A model generated the notes under the pieces. The model ran no database searches, was not told where the DNA came from, and worked only from the letters and a program-made list of their open reading frames with translations. Made by a program: the position numbers and the translations under genes. A stretch of 64,000 bases of DNA from Gammaproteobacteria bacterium (GTDB lineage: Bacteria; Pseudomonadota; Gammaproteobacteria; Steroidobacterales; Woeseiaceae), in NCBI GenBank assembly GCA_024640305.1, contig JAHEFG010000002.1, positions 62,001 to 126,000 on the forward strand, given 5' to 3'. Positions 51,322 through 62,019 of this stretch are shown in pieces (the first letter of the stretch is position 1; every line of letters begins with the position of its first letter).

Positions 51322-54300
51322 CTACATGTTACGGCGGTACTCGCCGCCGACGTGGTAAAGCGCATCTGAAATCTGACCCAGCGAACTGGTTTTGACGGTT
51401 TCCATGAGCGCTGCAAAAACATTACCACGATCGCGAGCGACTGATTGCAGCTCCAGCAGCGCTGTTGCGCTCTCTTCAGCGTGGGTTTCCTGGAACGCCC
51501 TCACGTTCTTGATCTGATCCTGTTTCTGCGCATCCGTTGAGCGGATCAACTCCTGGTTATGTACTTCGTCCTCCTCACCTTCGTTGGGCAGGAATGTATT
51601 GACGCCTATTAAAGGCAGAGAGCCATCATGCTTCTTACTCTCGTAGTAAAGACTCTCATCCTGAATCTTGCCGCGCTGGTACATAGTGTCCATTGCGCCG
51701 AGAACGCCGCCACGATCGGAGATGCGCTCGAACTCCTGGTAGACGGCTTCTTCAACAAGATCTGTCAGTTCATTGATGATGAATGACCCCTGCCAGGGGT
51801 TCTCACAGAAATTCAGACCCAATTCGCGCGAGATGATCATTTGTATTGCCACGGCACGCCGCACGGACTGCTCGGTCGGTGTCGTAATCGCCTCATCAAA
51901 TGCGTTTGTATGCAGGCTATTGCAGCTGTCGAATAACGCATACAGCGCTTGCAGCGTTGTACGAATGTCGTTAAAGCTGATTTCCTGCGCGTGCAGACTT
52001 CGGCCAGATGTTTGCACGTGATACTTGAGCATCTGCGAGCGCGAACTTGCACCGTAACGCTCTCGCATGGCCCTTGCCCATATGCGTCGCGCCACGCGCC
52101 CGATGACGGTGTACTCCGGATCCATTCCATTGGAGAAGAAGAAGCTCAGGTTCGGCGCGAAGTCGTCGATGCTCATGCCACGAGCCAGGTAGTACTCGAC
52201 GATTGTGAAGCCGTTCGACAGAGTAAACGCCAGCTGGCTTATCGGGTTAGCTCCGGCTTCTGCGATATGGTAACCACTGATCGAAATGCTGTAGTAATTG
52301 CGGACGTTGTTGTCGATAAAAAACTGCTGCACATCGCCCATCATCTTCATCGCGAATTCGGTCGAGAAAATGCACGTATTTTGTGCCTGATCCTCCTTGA
52401 GAATATCTGCCTGGACGGTGCCTCGAACGGAAGCCATCGTTTCCTTGCGAATCCTGGCATAGGTTTCTGCGTCGACGAGTTTGTCGCCTGAAATACCCAG
52501 TAACGCAAGACCGAGCCCGTGATTACCTTCAGGCAAGTCGCCCTCGTAACGTGGCCGCTCTCGTCCCTCGAAGTACTTGTCTATTTTCTTCTGCGCAGCG
52601 TCCCACCGGCCCGTTTCGCGCAAGTGTTTTTCGACCTGCTGGTCGATGGCACTGTTCATGAAAAACGCCAGGATCATTGGCGCCGGGCCATTGATCGTCA
52701 TCGACACCGAAGTTGTGGGCGCACACAAGTCGAAACCCGAGTACAACTTCTTCATATCATCGACACTCGCTATCGAGACGCCGCTGTTGCCGACCTTGCC
52801 GTAGATATCGGGGCGCTCGTGCGGATCCTCCCCGTACAGGGTGACGGAATCGAACGCGGTGGAAAGCCGGGCCGCCGCCTGGCCCTTCGATAGATAATGA
52901 AAACGACGGTTTGTTCTTTCCGGTGTTCCCTCGCCCGCGAACATGCGGGTAGGATCTTCACCAAGGCGACGGTAAGGATATACACCACCCGTATAAGGAT
53001 AGGCACCCGGCAGGTTTTCCCGAGACAGGAAACTCAGCAATTCACCCCAGTCCCTGTATTCGGGCGCCGCGACCTTGGGAATCTTCTGATGACTGAGGCT
53101 TTCCCTGTAATTGTCGCCAGTAATTTCCTTGCCACGTACAGTGTAGCTGTAGCGTTCGGCCTGCACGCTGGCTTTGCGATCCGGCCAGTCCCGCAATATT
53201 CGCAGCGACTCCTGCGACAGGTCCGACAGAGTTTCCTGGTAGCGCTGGCGCAGCGCAGCCAGGCTTCTGTCACCATCTCCGTTCAGAGCATTAGCGGCAT
53301 ACGCTGCAAACAAGCCAGGCAACTGCGGGTCTTCAATCAGTTGCAGAGCTTCGTAAAGGTGCTGCAAGCGGCTGGCCAGCTCCGACTGTGTGTCAATACG
53401 GCTGTTGATCGCCCGGCCCTGCTCGGCGATCTCTGCAAGGTAACGAATACGAGAACCGGGTATGGCCGCCGCTGAACGGGACTCCCGGTTGGAGGTATCG
53501 ATCTGCGGAGTCCATTTTTCAACATCAAGACCTAACTTGTCAGCGACCCGCCGGCACAGCTCGGCGAACACCCAGCTGACACCGGGATCGTTGAACTGGC
53601 TCGCGATAGTCGGGTAGACCGGAATATCTTCGTCGTCCGTGTCGAACGCCGTGTGGTTGCGCTTCCACTGCTTGCGAATATCACGCAGCGCATCCTCGGC
53701 ACCGCGCTTGTCGTACTTGTTCAGAATAATAAGGTCGGCGAAGTCCAGCATGTCAATTTTTTCCAGCTGGCTTGCCGCGCCGTACTCACTGGTCATTACG
53801 TAAGCAGAGAAATCAACAAGGTCAACAATCTCGCTGTCACTTTGCCCAATACCGGCTGTTTCGACGATGATCAGGTCAAAGCCGAGCGACTTGAGATAGG
53901 CAATGTGATCGCCAAGCATCTCACTCGTGGCAAGATGCTGCCGGCGCGTTGCCATCGAGCGCATGAATATCCGGTCGGAGCGCAGTGAGTTCATGCGAAT
54001 GCGATCGCCAAGCAATGCGCCCCCTGTCCTGCGACGCGTTGGATCCACGGCAAGAACGGCGATATTCATATTCGGGAAACAGGCCAGGAACCGGTTGAGT
54101 AACTCGTCGGTCACACTGCTCTTGCCGGCTCCGCCGGTACCGGTGATTCCCACGACGGGCACCTGTCCCGCCTTCACCTGCCACTCTTTGCGCAGACTTG
54201 CCAGCTGTGCCTCATCAAACGCGCCAACTTCAAGGGCCGAGATCATTGCCGCCACGTCTGTCGCCGCAGGCTTGTCACTTGCAGCTGGTGCCTGAATCGG

Positions 54301-54765
54301 CCGCCGGTTTGCGACAGTCCTTGCCACGAGATCCTTGATCATTTCTTCAAGGCCAAGTTCCATGCCATCGTGAGGGTGATAAATTCGCTCGACCCCGTAT
54401 TCCATCAACGCCTTTATTTCCTCCGGCGTAATCGTGCCCCCACCACCGCCGAAGACTTTGATATGCGATGCGCCGAGTTCACGCAGGCGATCGATCATGT
54501 AACGGAAGAACTCGTTATGCCCACCCTGGTACGAGCTGATCGCTATGCCGTCGGCATCTTCGTGAATCGCCGCTCGAACGATGTCATCGACACTTCGGTT
54601 GTGACCGAGATGCACGACCTCTGCGCCCTGCGCCTGGATGAGGCGCCGCATGATATTAATCGCAGCATCGTGACCGTCGAATAAAGAAGCGGCCGTAACG
54701 AACCGCAACGGCGCCTTGTTTGTCCGCCCGACAACGCCGGGCAAATCACTGGCTGCAACGCTCAT
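51322..54765 (-). CDS. icmF: Fused isobutyryl-CoA mutase (IcmF), B12-dependent
   Basis: A 1147-residue fusion with the IcmF domain order: B12-binding domain first (about 20-150, with the cobalt-liganding DGH32D motif), a MeaB-like chaperone GTPase (about 205-450, P-loop GTGGAGK215SS), and the large substrate-binding barrel (about 560-1147; [47 protein letters not shown]). It interconverts isobutyryl-CoA and butyryl-CoA using adenosylcobalamin. The ATG after GGAGGGA is preferred over 15 further codons. It is first in an operon of four genes and divergent from a TetR gene. A relative acting on pivalyl-CoA or other branched acyls cannot be excluded. Confidence 0.95.
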   Translation of the reverse strand: MSVAASDLPGVVGRTNKAPLRFVTAASLFDGHDAAINIMRRLIQAQGAEVVHLGHNRSVDDIVRAAIHEDADGIAISSYQGGHNEFFRYMIDRLRELGASHIKVFGGGGGTITPEEIKALMEYGVERIYHPHDGMELGLEEMIKDLVARTVANRRPIQAPAASDKPAATDVAAMISALEVGAFDEAQLASLRKEWQVKAGQVPVVGITGTGGAGKSSVTDELLNRFLACFPNMNIAVLAVDPTRRRTGGALLGDRIRMNSLRSDRIFMRSMATRRQHLATSEMLGDHIAYLKSLGFDLIIVETAGIGQSDSEIVDLVDFSAYVMTSEYGAASQLEKIDMLDFADLIILNKYDKRGAEDALRDIRKQWKRNHTAFDTDDEDIPVYPTIASQFNDPGVSWVFAELCRRVADKLGLDVEKWTPQIDTSNRESRSAAAIPGSRIRYLAEIAEQGRAINSRIDTQSELASRLQHLYEALQLIEDPQLPGLFAAYAANALNGDGDRSLAALRQRYQETLSDLSQESLRILRDWPDRKASVQAERYSYTVRGKEITGDNYRESLSHQKIPKVAAPEYRDWGELLSFLSRENLPGAYPYTGGVYPYRRLGEDPTRMFAGEGTPERTNRRFHYLSKGQAAARLSTAFDSVTLYGEDPHERPDIYGKVGNSGVSIASVDDMKKLYSGFDLCAPTTSVSMTINGPAPMILAFFMNSAIDQQVEKHLRETGRWDAAQKKIDKYFEGRERPRYEGDLPEGNHGLGLALLGISGDKLVDAETYARIRKETMASVRGTVQADILKEDQAQNTCIFSTEFAMKMMGDVQQFFIDNNVRNYYSISISGYHIAEAGANPISQLAFTLSNGFTIVEYYLARGMSIDDFAPNLSFFFSNGMDPEYTVIGRVARRIWARAMRERYGASSRSQMLKYHVQTSGRSLHAQEISFNDIRTTLQALYALFDSCNSLHTNAFDEAITTPTEQSVRRAVAIQMIISRELGLNFCENPWQGSFIINELTDLVEEAVYQEFERISDRGGVLGAMDTMYQRGKIQDESLYYESKKHDGSLPLIGVNTFLPNEGEEDEVHNQELIRSTDAQKQDQIKNVRAFQETHAEESATALLELQSVARDRGNVFAALMETVKTSSLGQISDALYHVGGEYRRNM

Positions 54766-54855
54766 GACGCAAGATCCCTCCGAACAAATCACAACAGAAA
54801 CCTCCACCATTAAGATGGAAATTCCTTATAAATCAATTGCTTTTATTGTTGAAAA

Positions 54856-54877
54856 TATTTTAATCTAGATTAAAATA
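54856..54877. promoter_or_regulatory. 22-base perfect palindrome between icmF and tetR, likely operator
   Basis: The half-site TATTTTAATCT is followed directly by its exact inverse, AGATTAAAATA. It lies in an AT-rich intergenic region between the two divergent genes, about 90 bases from icmF and 53 from the TetR gene, the usual place for a TetR operator controlling both. Confidence 0.72.
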
Positions 54878-54930
54878 ATGTAAATCCTGCCAAATCTCAA
54901 GTACACAGGCACGAAAGCCAAGGAAACGTC

Positions 54931-55545
54931 ATGGCTCAAAAACTCAAGGAATCTCGCTTCGATCAACAACGCGACCGCATTTTGCGTGCAGCAGCGCATT
55001 GCTTTAATCAAAAGGGCTACAGTGGAACATCGCTAAAAGATGTCGCCAACCTCCTGGGTTTAACCGACCCGGCTCTCTACTACTACGTCCGCAACAAAGA
55101 AGAATTAGTTTACCAATGCTATGTACGAGCGGCAGCGCTTGGTCGCGAAGCAATGGAACAAGCAGTCATCGACGGTAGTAACGGGCTCGAGCAGGCCCGA
55201 CTATACCTGCGCTATCACATTGAGATTATGGTCGGCGAAAAAGGCCCGATGGCGATCATGAGTGAAATTCCATCTCTTCAACCAGAACATCGCGATGAAG
55301 TGCTCAGACTGTCGCGAAAACACAGCACCGGCTTCGAAGCAATTCTCAAGCAAGGCATTAGCGATGGCAGTATAGAGCCGTGTGACGTTCGCATGACTGG
55401 CAACGCCATCATGGGATCAATCAACTGGATCCCGAAATGGTTTCATGGCAACGAAGCGCTTGCTCACCGGCTTGCCGATGAGTTTCCGAAAATCCTGAGT
55501 CGCGGCCTGGTGCGCGATCAAATTGGTGCTGAATCTAACGACTAG
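54931..55545 (+). CDS. TetR family regulator of acyl-CoA metabolism
   Basis: A 204-residue repressor with a standard N-terminal TetR helix-turn-helix (ILRAAAHCFNQKGYSGTSLKDVANLLGLTDPALYYYVRNKEEL, shortened to these key parts: TSLKDVA, LYYYVRNKEEL) and a ligand-binding C-terminal half. It is divergent from icmF with a perfect palindrome between, so it likely controls the icmF operon and itself, releasing DNA on an acyl-CoA signal as PsrA- and LiuQ-like regulators do. Ligand is inference. The gene end overlaps the convergent Sel1-like gene by 11 bases. Confidence 0.88.
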   Translation: MAQKLKESRFDQQRDRILRAAAHCFNQKGYSGTSLKDVANLLGLTDPALYYYVRNKEELVYQCYVRAAALGREAMEQAVIDGSNGLEQARLYLRYHIEIMVGEKGPMAIMSEIPSLQPEHRDEVLRLSRKHSTGFEAILKQGISDGSIEPCDVRMTGNAIMGSINWIPKWFHGNEALAHRLADEFPKILSRGLVRDQIGAESND

Positions 55546-56224
55546 CCTTATATGCTTCGACTTCCCGTTCCGCCTCTTGAATGAGTTGCTCCAAAATGTC
55601 TTGCTCCGAATCGTCCAGCGTAGTTTCGAGCTCGATTTGCCGGTGCAAAAATTCGAGCCGCGATCCGATTCGATCAACCGCTGCATCAAGTACGTCCAGC
55701 TGCTGTCCGTAGTTGCCACGCTCAATATCCTGTTGGAATAGCTCGGTGCCAGTGCGCCGATGCAAAACGTCGATATCATCTCGTATAAGTTTGTGTACAA
55801 GTGCTATGTCGCCCATTCTTCGTCTTAGATCGACATATAACATGTCGGAACGCGACCGTTGCGCATCATTGAACAGCGATAACAAGCCGTCACGAATTCG
55901 CACGTATTGCTCATTCTCGCGTTGCGCCGCGAGGCGATACCAGGCCGACGCGACGATTGCATCCTGTGGTACGCCGTTACCGGCCAGGTTCATGTAGCCG
56001 ACCATGTACTGGGCGTATTTATCGCCGACCGGCGCAAGGTCGTCCTTGTAAATCGCAAGAGCCTTGGCAAACTTACCTTTGGCAAAGTAGCCATCGGCTT
56101 TTTCCTGTGCCTTAAGTATGGTGCGGGTCGGCGCCTCACCAAGGTAACCCTCCTGGGCGAATGCGGTCATCGCAAGCATCAGCAGCATCGGTACTGCAGC
56201 AAATCGTATACTCAAAATTCTCAT
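55535..56224 (-). CDS. Exported Sel1/TPR-like repeat protein
   Basis: A 229-residue protein with a signal peptide (cut after A23 or so) and a Sel1-like repeat (YAQYMVGYMNLAGNGVPQDAIVASAWYRLAAQ, here in part), then a helical, charged C-terminal half that may form coiled coil (LDVLDAAVDRIGSRLEFLHRQIE, LEQLIQEAEREVEAYK). It is probably periplasmic and mediates protein contacts; no partner is indicated. Preceding gene on this strand is a crotonase about 120 bases away; it overlaps the TetR gene tail-to-tail. Confidence 0.75.
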   Translation of the reverse strand: MRILSIRFAAVPMLLMLAMTAFAQEGYLGEAPTRTILKAQEKADGYFAKGKFAKALAIYKDDLAPVGDKYAQYMVGYMNLAGNGVPQDAIVASAWYRLAAQRENEQYVRIRDGLLSLFNDAQRSRSDMLYVDLRRRMGDIALVHKLIRDDIDVLHRRTGTELFQQDIERGNYGQQLDVLDAAVDRIGSRLEFLHRQIELETTLDDSEQDILEQLIQEAEREVEAYKASR

Positions 56225-56346
56225 ATCGACTGTCTTTAACCTGGTTTGCGGGCCGAATCTGGCGAAACGGCGGCCCGGTGATTCAATGCAGAAATTAGAT
56301 CATAAATCGGACATTAAAGTTCCACAATCGGAACGCCGGAAACAGC

Positions 56347-57159
56347 CTAGTCGAGGCGCTTGTTCGGGGCGTCTGAGAACTCAGGCGGGCGCCCTTCCAC
56401 ATTCGCTTTGGCGGCTTCAACCTGGTTTGGCCGGCCCAGGATCGACAACTGCAACCGGGCCTCCAATCGCAAAGCATCAGCCTCCGACAACGCCCAGCTT
56501 TCGTTGATTAGCCGCTTTGCTGCCCGTATGGCATCGGGCGACTTGTTGGCAATCGAGTGCGCCGTCTCATCGGCTGCTTGCAGCGGATCATCGTGAACTT
56601 CCGTTACCAGGCCGAGCCGCAGAGCTTCCTCACCCGCAATAACTTTCCCCGACCATGCCAGTGACTTGGCGACATCCATCGGCACTATGCCACGCAGCGT
56701 CGTGCTGATCGCCATGTCGGGAATCAGCCCCCACTTGATTTCCATGATAGACAGTCGCGCATCCGGTGCGGCGAAGCGCAGATCTGCCCCAAGCGCAATC
56801 TGCAATCCGCCGCCGTAAGCCGCGCCTTGTATTGCGCATATGACCGGCACCGGCATTTCGCGCCAGACATAGGCGGCTCGCTGAAACAGATTTGCGGGAG
56901 AACTATCGCCAGGTGCCATCGCCTCCGCGGTGGCGACCGGTTCCTGTTGTTGGAAAACACTGATGTCGATGCCAGCACAAAAATTCTCGCCGGCGCCATG
57001 CAAAATAACGGCGCGAACAGACTGATCTTCGGCGAGCTCCTGGCCGACGCCTGCCAACTCAGTGAACATCTGATAGTCGATAGCATTGTGCTTGTCCGGC
57101 CTGTTCAGGGTAACCCGGGCTACATGGTCGACGATCGAAAATGTGACACGACTTGTCAT
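56347..57159 (-). CDS. Enoyl-CoA hydratase/isomerase (crotonase fold), liu-type operon
   Basis: A 270-residue crotonase. The oxyanion segments are GAGENFCAGIDISVF and AIQGAAYGGGLQIALGADLRFA, and MEIKWGLIPDMAIS takes the place of the usual catalytic Glu-containing loop; the IKWGLIPD form with Asp resembles dienoyl-CoA isomerases (ECH1 type). Last gene of a five-gene set after ivd, liuB, an APH-type kinase and a MaoC hydratase, each separated by about 20 bases. Its exact step is not fixed; a 3-methylglutaconyl-CoA hydratase role is one option, isomerisation another. Confidence 0.87.
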   Translation of the reverse strand: MTSRVTFSIVDHVARVTLNRPDKHNAIDYQMFTELAGVGQELAEDQSVRAVILHGAGENFCAGIDISVFQQQEPVATAEAMAPGDSSPANLFQRAAYVWREMPVPVICAIQGAAYGGGLQIALGADLRFAAPDARLSIMEIKWGLIPDMAISTTLRGIVPMDVAKSLAWSGKVIAGEEALRLGLVTEVHDDPLQAADETAHSIANKSPDAIRAAKRLINESWALSEADALRLEARLQLSILGRPNQVEAAKANVEGRPPEFSDAPNKRLD

Positions 57160-57177
57160 TGACTATTCCTCGTACGG

Positions 57178-58035
57178 CTACACCGCCAACGTGCACTTGC
57201 CGTTGCGCAAAACCACGACATCACGTTCTTTCGCCGTACAACGAAACGAGACGATATTGCCGTCCTGCCACATGTCAGTCTGAATCGTATCCCCTGGCAA
57301 GACAGGAGCCGAAAACCGAACATCAAACCCGGCAATAAGCGTGTAATCGTAATCGCAGATCGTCTTCAGAATCGCGTGGCAGGCAATTCCATAGGTGCAG
57401 AGCCCATGCAAAATCGGCGCCGGAAATCCGGCTGCGGCGGCTGTCCCGGGATCGCAGTGCAACGGGTTTCGATCGCCATTAAGCCTGAACAATAGCGCCT
57501 GGTCCGCGCGCGTGGGGCTGTCGCATCTGAGGTCGGGTTCTCGATGCGGCGCACGGTGTGGGGCCGGCCCTTTGCCGGATTGACCGCCAAATCCGCCGTC
57601 ACCACGTGCAATAACTGTGCTGCCAACGGTGAACAAGGCAGTGTCGTCTTTGGCAAGGCGGCCGTCGGCCTCAAACAGGATCATCGCCCCGCGCTTAGGG
57701 CCACGATCAAAGACCTCTACGACACGCTTGTTAACCAGTATCTCTGCCGCGGCGGGCAGCGGGCGATGCAGCTGCAATCGTTGTTCTGCATGCAATACCT
57801 GCGTGTAGTCCCATCCCAGGTCAGACGGAATCAGATCTGGTACCAGCACCGTCGCCATTGTCGGAATCGTCTGCAAAGGTGAGCCTTGCTCATGCACGTA
57901 CGGGAGTTCCTTACGGTCAACAGGATCCCGACCGAAGCCGACGCTCTGCGCATATAGCATCGTCTCCGTATCGCCGTAGGAGTGGTTCAGGTCGACGATC
58001 GATGTCGCCATCAGTTCTTCGTAAGTAATTGTCAT
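57178..58035 (-). CDS. MaoC-type (R)-specific 2-enoyl-CoA hydratase
   Basis: A 285-residue double hot-dog protein. The C-terminal hydratase-2 motif is intact (FRLNGDRNPLHCDPGTAAAAG, then PILHGLCTYGIA), giving catalytic Asp and His; the N-terminal half resembles an inactive hot-dog domain, as in peroxisomal multifunctional hydratase 2. It hydrates trans-2-enoyl-CoA to the (R)-3-hydroxyacyl-CoA, and relatives act in steroid and branched acyl breakdown. It sits between the APH-type kinase and a crotonase within the operon. Confidence 0.88.
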   Translation of the reverse strand: MTITYEELMATSIVDLNHSYGDTETMLYAQSVGFGRDPVDRKELPYVHEQGSPLQTIPTMATVLVPDLIPSDLGWDYTQVLHAEQRLQLHRPLPAAAEILVNKRVVEVFDRGPKRGAMILFEADGRLAKDDTALFTVGSTVIARGDGGFGGQSGKGPAPHRAPHREPDLRCDSPTRADQALLFRLNGDRNPLHCDPGTAAAAGFPAPILHGLCTYGIACHAILKTICDYDYTLIAGFDVRFSAPVLPGDTIQTDMWQDGNIVSFRCTAKERDVVVLRNGKCTLAV

Positions 58036-58055
58036 GAGTCTCTTAGTGTTGGATA

Positions 58056-59144
58056 TCAGCTACTGCGCCGGGCGTACCGCCAACCAAAATCGGCCAGTGG
58101 CTCCACCGAGTCCGCCGCCTGCCCGGCATGGGCACTCGCGGCTGTACCGTCGCGCACCCGCCCCGCTATGCCTTGCAGTATGGCCGCAAGCCGGAAGAAA
58201 TTGAATGCCGAGTAGAAATGACGATCAGCAATCCCTTCGTCTCGACCTGTCCGTTTACAGTATGTCGCAGTGTAAGCGTCCTCGCCCGGTATACCTAAAG
58301 ACTCCAGGTCTTTACCAAGCAAGCCTGCCGAGCCGATGCCAAGCTCGGGTACCTGCCAGGACATCAGGTGATAGGTGAAATCGGCCAATGGATGTCCAAT
58401 GGTCGACAACTCCCAATCCAGAACAGCGATCACTTTCGGCTCGGTCGGATGGATGATCATATTGTCCAGGCGAAAATCACCATGGACAATACTGACCGAG
58501 TCATCAGTCGGAATGTTGTCGGGCAGCCACTCGATCAGCGCATCCATCGCTTTGATCTGCCGGGTTTCAGAGGTGCGATACTGGCCACTCCAGCGCGAAA
58601 TCTGGCGCGCGAAGTAATTACCAGGCTTGCCAAAATCATCCAGACCAAGCGCCCCGATATCGAAGTTATGCAATTTCGCTATCGTCTCATTGACGTTGTC
58701 GTACAAGGCTTCGCGACCGGCCGGGCTGGCATTGGGCAGGTCCAGGTCCCAGAAAATGCGGCCTTCGACATACTCCATAATGAAGAACATAGTGCCGATA
58801 ACTACATCGTCTTCACACAGCGCATACGGTCTGGGAACCGGAAAGTCGGCGCCGTATAGCGCACTGATAATGCGGAATTCGCGATCCACAGCATGGGCCG
58901 ACTTGAGCAACGTGCCGGGCGGCTTGCGGCGCAGCACGTACTTGCCGGATTTCGCATCCACCAGGTAGGTTGGATTCGACTGGCCGCCCTTGAATTGACT
59001 AATCTGGATCGGCCCGCGGAACCCCTCCACGTGCGACGCCATATATTCTTCGAGGAGGCCTTCGTCGAATCGATGCGCCTCTCGGATTTCTCGTGTACCT
59101 GAGTTTTGCTCTTGCCGGGATTTCACGCAGCCATGATACCGCAT
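58056..59144 (-). CDS. APH-family phosphotransferase (ACAD10/LvaA-like)
   Basis: A 362-residue kinase-fold protein of the aminoglycoside phosphotransferase group. Motifs: KGGQSNPTYLVDAKSGKYVLRRKP (shortened), SIVHGDFRLDNMII with the catalytic Asp, and AVLDWELSTIGHPLADFTYHL. This subgroup is fused to, or lies beside, acyl-CoA dehydrogenases (human ACAD10/11, bacterial LvaA), where it phosphorylates the hydroxyl of 4-hydroxyacyl-CoA. In this operon it follows liuB by 20 bases. Role in 4-hydroxy acid use is inference. An in-frame GTG six codons on is an alternative start. Confidence 0.85.
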   Translation of the reverse strand: MRYHGCVKSRQEQNSGTREIREAHRFDEGLLEEYMASHVEGFRGPIQISQFKGGQSNPTYLVDAKSGKYVLRRKPPGTLLKSAHAVDREFRIISALYGADFPVPRPYALCEDDVVIGTMFFIMEYVEGRIFWDLDLPNASPAGREALYDNVNETIAKLHNFDIGALGLDDFGKPGNYFARQISRWSGQYRTSETRQIKAMDALIEWLPDNIPTDDSVSIVHGDFRLDNMIIHPTEPKVIAVLDWELSTIGHPLADFTYHLMSWQVPELGIGSAGLLGKDLESLGIPGEDAYTATYCKRTGRDEGIADRHFYSAFNFFRLAAILQGIAGRVRDGTAASAHAGQAADSVEPLADFGWRYARRSS

Positions 59145-59164
59145 CGACGCGTGCCGGCGACGCG

Positions 59165-60775
59165 CTACATCCTGAATATCCCAAAGGGCGATTCGTCGTC
59201 GCGAGGTCGATTCATCGCAGCCGAAAGTCCAAGTGAGAGTACCGCGCGCGTATCAATCGGATCAATGACACCGTCGTCCCATAATCTTGCACTCGCATAA
59301 TACGGATTGCCCTGAGCTTCGTACTGCTCGCGAATTGTCGCCTGGTAGGCTGATTGTTCTTCCTCGGGCCACTCTTCGCCACGCGCATCAACGGCATCAC
59401 GCTTGACCGTCGACAGAACCATCGCTGCCTGCTCGCCACCCATGACCGAGATCCGTGCGTTCGGCCACATCCAGAGCATGCGTGGACTATACGCACGGCC
59501 ACACATCGCGTAGTTGCCGGCGCCGAACGACCCGCCGATGACGACCGTGAACTTCGGCACTGTAGCCGTAGCCACAGCATTCACCATTTTCGCCCCATCT
59601 TTGGCGATCCCGGCATGCTCGACACGTTTCCCCACCATAAAGCCCGTAATATTTTGCAGAAATATCAATGGGATACCGCGTCGATTACACAGTTGCACGA
59701 AATGCGCACCCTTCTGCCCCGACTCCATAAAAAGGATGCCGTTGTTGGCGACGATGCCGACAGGGCAACCATCGATATGTGCAAAGCCACACACGAGCGT
59801 CGCTCCATAAAGCTTTTTGAATTCCTGAAATTCTGACCCGTCTACTATGCGGGCGATAATTTCACGGACGTCATATGGAAAACGGTATTCGCGTGACACG
59901 ATGCCGTAAATATCGTCGACCGGATATTGCGGTTCAGACGGTTCGCGCATCTTGATGTCCGTACGCTTCGAAAAATTCAGACTGGCAACGATATCCCGGG
60001 TAATCATCAAGGCGTGCGTGTCGTCATCGGCGAGGTGATCGGTTACTCCTGATACACGGGAATGCACGCTGCCACCGCCCAAGGTCTCTGCGTCGACAAC
60101 TTCACCCGTCGCCGCCTTGACCAATGGCGGGCCACCGAGAAATATCGTTCCCTGATTACGGACGATAACGGCTTCGTCGCACATCGCTGGCACATAAGCA
60201 CCACCGGCTGTGCACGAGCCCATCACAGCTGCGATCTGCGGAATTCCCTTCGCTGACATTCTTGCCTGGTTGAAAAATATTCGTCCGAAATGATCGCGAT
60301 CCGGAAAGACCTCATCCTGGCGAGGCAGGAACGCGCCCCCCGAGTCGACGAGGTAGATGCAAGGCAGGTGGTTTTGCTCGGCAATTTCCTGTGCGCGCAG
60401 ATGTTTTTTCACCGTTAACGGGTAGTACGTTCCACCTTTGACGGTCGCGTCGTTCGCAACGATCATGCACTCGATATCATTGATGCGACCGACACCGGTG
60501 ACAATACCGGCGGCGGGAACATCGTCCTGATAGACACCCAGGGCCGCCATTTGCCCAATTTCGAGAAAAGGCGAATTGTCGTCGGTCAGCGTATCGATAC
60601 GATCACGTGGCAATAATTTACCGCGAACCAGGTGACGCTCGCGCGAACGCGCGGATCCGCCGGTCTGAATCTGCTCGCTGATCTTGTGTAAATCATCGAC
60701 CAGCGCCCGGTTGACCTTCGCGTTTTGCTGAAAGTCGTCAGACTCACAGTCAATTTTGGACTTAATGACTGGCAT
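59165..60775 (-). CDS. liuB: Methylcrotonyl-CoA carboxylase beta subunit
   Basis: A 536-residue carboxyltransferase of the acyl-CoA carboxylase beta family. Domain landmarks: [54 protein letters not shown] and [37 protein letters not shown] (in part), the pattern of MCC beta. It adds carboxyl from biotin to 3-methylcrotonyl-CoA in leucine breakdown. The first base of its ATG lies 14 bases inside the ivd end. The biotin-bearing alpha subunit (liuD) is not in the operon or elsewhere in this window, which is unusual. Geranyl-CoA carboxylase beta is an alternative. Confidence 0.91.
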   Translation of the reverse strand: MPVIKSKIDCESDDFQQNAKVNRALVDDLHKISEQIQTGGSARSRERHLVRGKLLPRDRIDTLTDDNSPFLEIGQMAALGVYQDDVPAAGIVTGVGRINDIECMIVANDATVKGGTYYPLTVKKHLRAQEIAEQNHLPCIYLVDSGGAFLPRQDEVFPDRDHFGRIFFNQARMSAKGIPQIAAVMGSCTAGGAYVPAMCDEAVIVRNQGTIFLGGPPLVKAATGEVVDAETLGGGSVHSRVSGVTDHLADDDTHALMITRDIVASLNFSKRTDIKMREPSEPQYPVDDIYGIVSREYRFPYDVREIIARIVDGSEFQEFKKLYGATLVCGFAHIDGCPVGIVANNGILFMESGQKGAHFVQLCNRRGIPLIFLQNITGFMVGKRVEHAGIAKDGAKMVNAVATATVPKFTVVIGGSFGAGNYAMCGRAYSPRMLWMWPNARISVMGGEQAAMVLSTVKRDAVDARGEEWPEEEQSAYQATIREQYEAQGNPYYASARLWDDGVIDPIDTRAVLSLGLSAAMNRPRDDESPFGIFRM

Positions 60776-61919
60776 TGAATAGCTCGCGTCCGATCAGCAT
60801 ACGCCGAATCTCGCTTGTGCCGGCTCCGATTTCGTAGAGCTTCGCGTCACGCAACAATCGTCCTGCCGGGTATTCATTGATGTAACCATTACCACCTAGT
60901 GCCTGTATCGTTTCCAATGCCATCCACGTCGCCTTTTCTGCAGCAATGAGGATACAACCTGCGGCGTCGAATCGGGTAGTCTGAGCACGATCACAAGCCT
61001 GGGCAACTGCATAAACATAGGCACGACAGCTGTTCATGGTGGTGTACATGTCGGCAATCTTGCCCTGCATGAGTTGAAACTCGCCGATCGCCTGTCCAAA
61101 TTGCTTGCGGTCATGCAGGTATGGCAACACGGTGTTCATGCAGGACTGCATAATGCCAAGCGGCCCTCCGGCAAGTACTACGCGCTCGTAGTCCAGTCCG
61201 CTCATCAGTATCGTGGCACCCTTACCTTCTTCCGCTAACAGGTTTTCAGCAGGCACGCGGCAATCTTCAAGCAGCACCTCGCTTGTGTCGGATCCACGCA
61301 TACCCAGCTTGTCGAGCTTTTGCGGCGTTGAAAACCCTGTGATTCCGCTTTCAACAACGAAGGCGCTCAAGCGCCTGTTTCCCGCATCCGCGTCGGTAAC
61401 CGCGTAGACAATCATAACGTCTGCTTTGGGCGCGTTCGTGATCCACATCTTTGATCCATTTAGTACGTATTCATCGCCATCCTTTACGGCCGTGGTGCGC
61501 ATACTCATAACGTCGGATCCGGCGCCCGCCTCGCTCATCGCCAGTGCGCCGAGATGTTCCCCCGAAACCAGTTTCGGCAGGAATCGGGCCTTCTGCGCAT
61601 CGTTGCCCCAACGGGACAGTTGGTTCACACAAAGGTTAGAGTGCGCACCATACGATAAACCGACCGATGCGGACGCACTGCTGATTTCCTCCATTGCAAT
61701 GACGTGGGCAAGATAACCGAGATTCGATCCGCCGTATTCCTCGCCGACCGTGATGCCCAGCAGGCCCAGTTCGCCCAAGGCAGGCCACAGATCCAGCGGG
61801 AATTCATTACTCGCATCAATCTCCACAGCGCGCGGTGCGATCTTGTCCGCGGCGAATGAACGTACAGTCTCGCGCAGAAGATCGATATCCTCACCGAGCC
61901 CAAAGTCGAAATCCAACAT
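60762..61919 (-). CDS. ivd: Isovaleryl-CoA dehydrogenase
   Basis: A 385-residue acyl-CoA dehydrogenase that converts isovaleryl-CoA to 3-methylcrotonyl-CoA in leucine breakdown. It closely follows the IVD pattern: [50 protein letters not shown], and the catalytic Glu in [18 protein letters not shown] (the position of Glu254 in human IVD). The start MLDFDFG fits the family; five more codons upstream are possible. It is the first gene of the operon with liuB, overlapping it by 14 bases. Confidence 0.93.
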   Translation of the reverse strand: MLDFDFGLGEDIDLLRETVRSFAADKIAPRAVEIDASNEFPLDLWPALGELGLLGITVGEEYGGSNLGYLAHVIAMEEISSASASVGLSYGAHSNLCVNQLSRWGNDAQKARFLPKLVSGEHLGALAMSEAGAGSDVMSMRTTAVKDGDEYVLNGSKMWITNAPKADVMIVYAVTDADAGNRRLSAFVVESGITGFSTPQKLDKLGMRGSDTSEVLLEDCRVPAENLLAEEGKGATILMSGLDYERVVLAGGPLGIMQSCMNTVLPYLHDRKQFGQAIGEFQLMQGKIADMYTTMNSCRAYVYAVAQACDRAQTTRFDAAGCILIAAEKATWMALETIQALGGNGYINEYPAGRLLRDAKLYEIGAGTSEIRRMLIGRELFNASH

Positions 61920-61929
61920 AGTAAAAACC

Positions 61930-61959
61930 ACCATAGAATCAAGCGATTATTGTCGTCAA
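61930..61959 (-). promoter_or_regulatory. Possible sigma-70 promoter of the ivd operon
   Basis: TTGACG and TATGGT are 18 bases apart on the minus strand, directly before the ivd start. The fit is moderate and the leader would be very short. Confidence 0.35.
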
Positions 61960-62019
61960 TTACGCGTCTTAGATGAATACCATAGGGCAGGTATCGCGTT
62001 TTGTCAGGGCTGAACAAAG

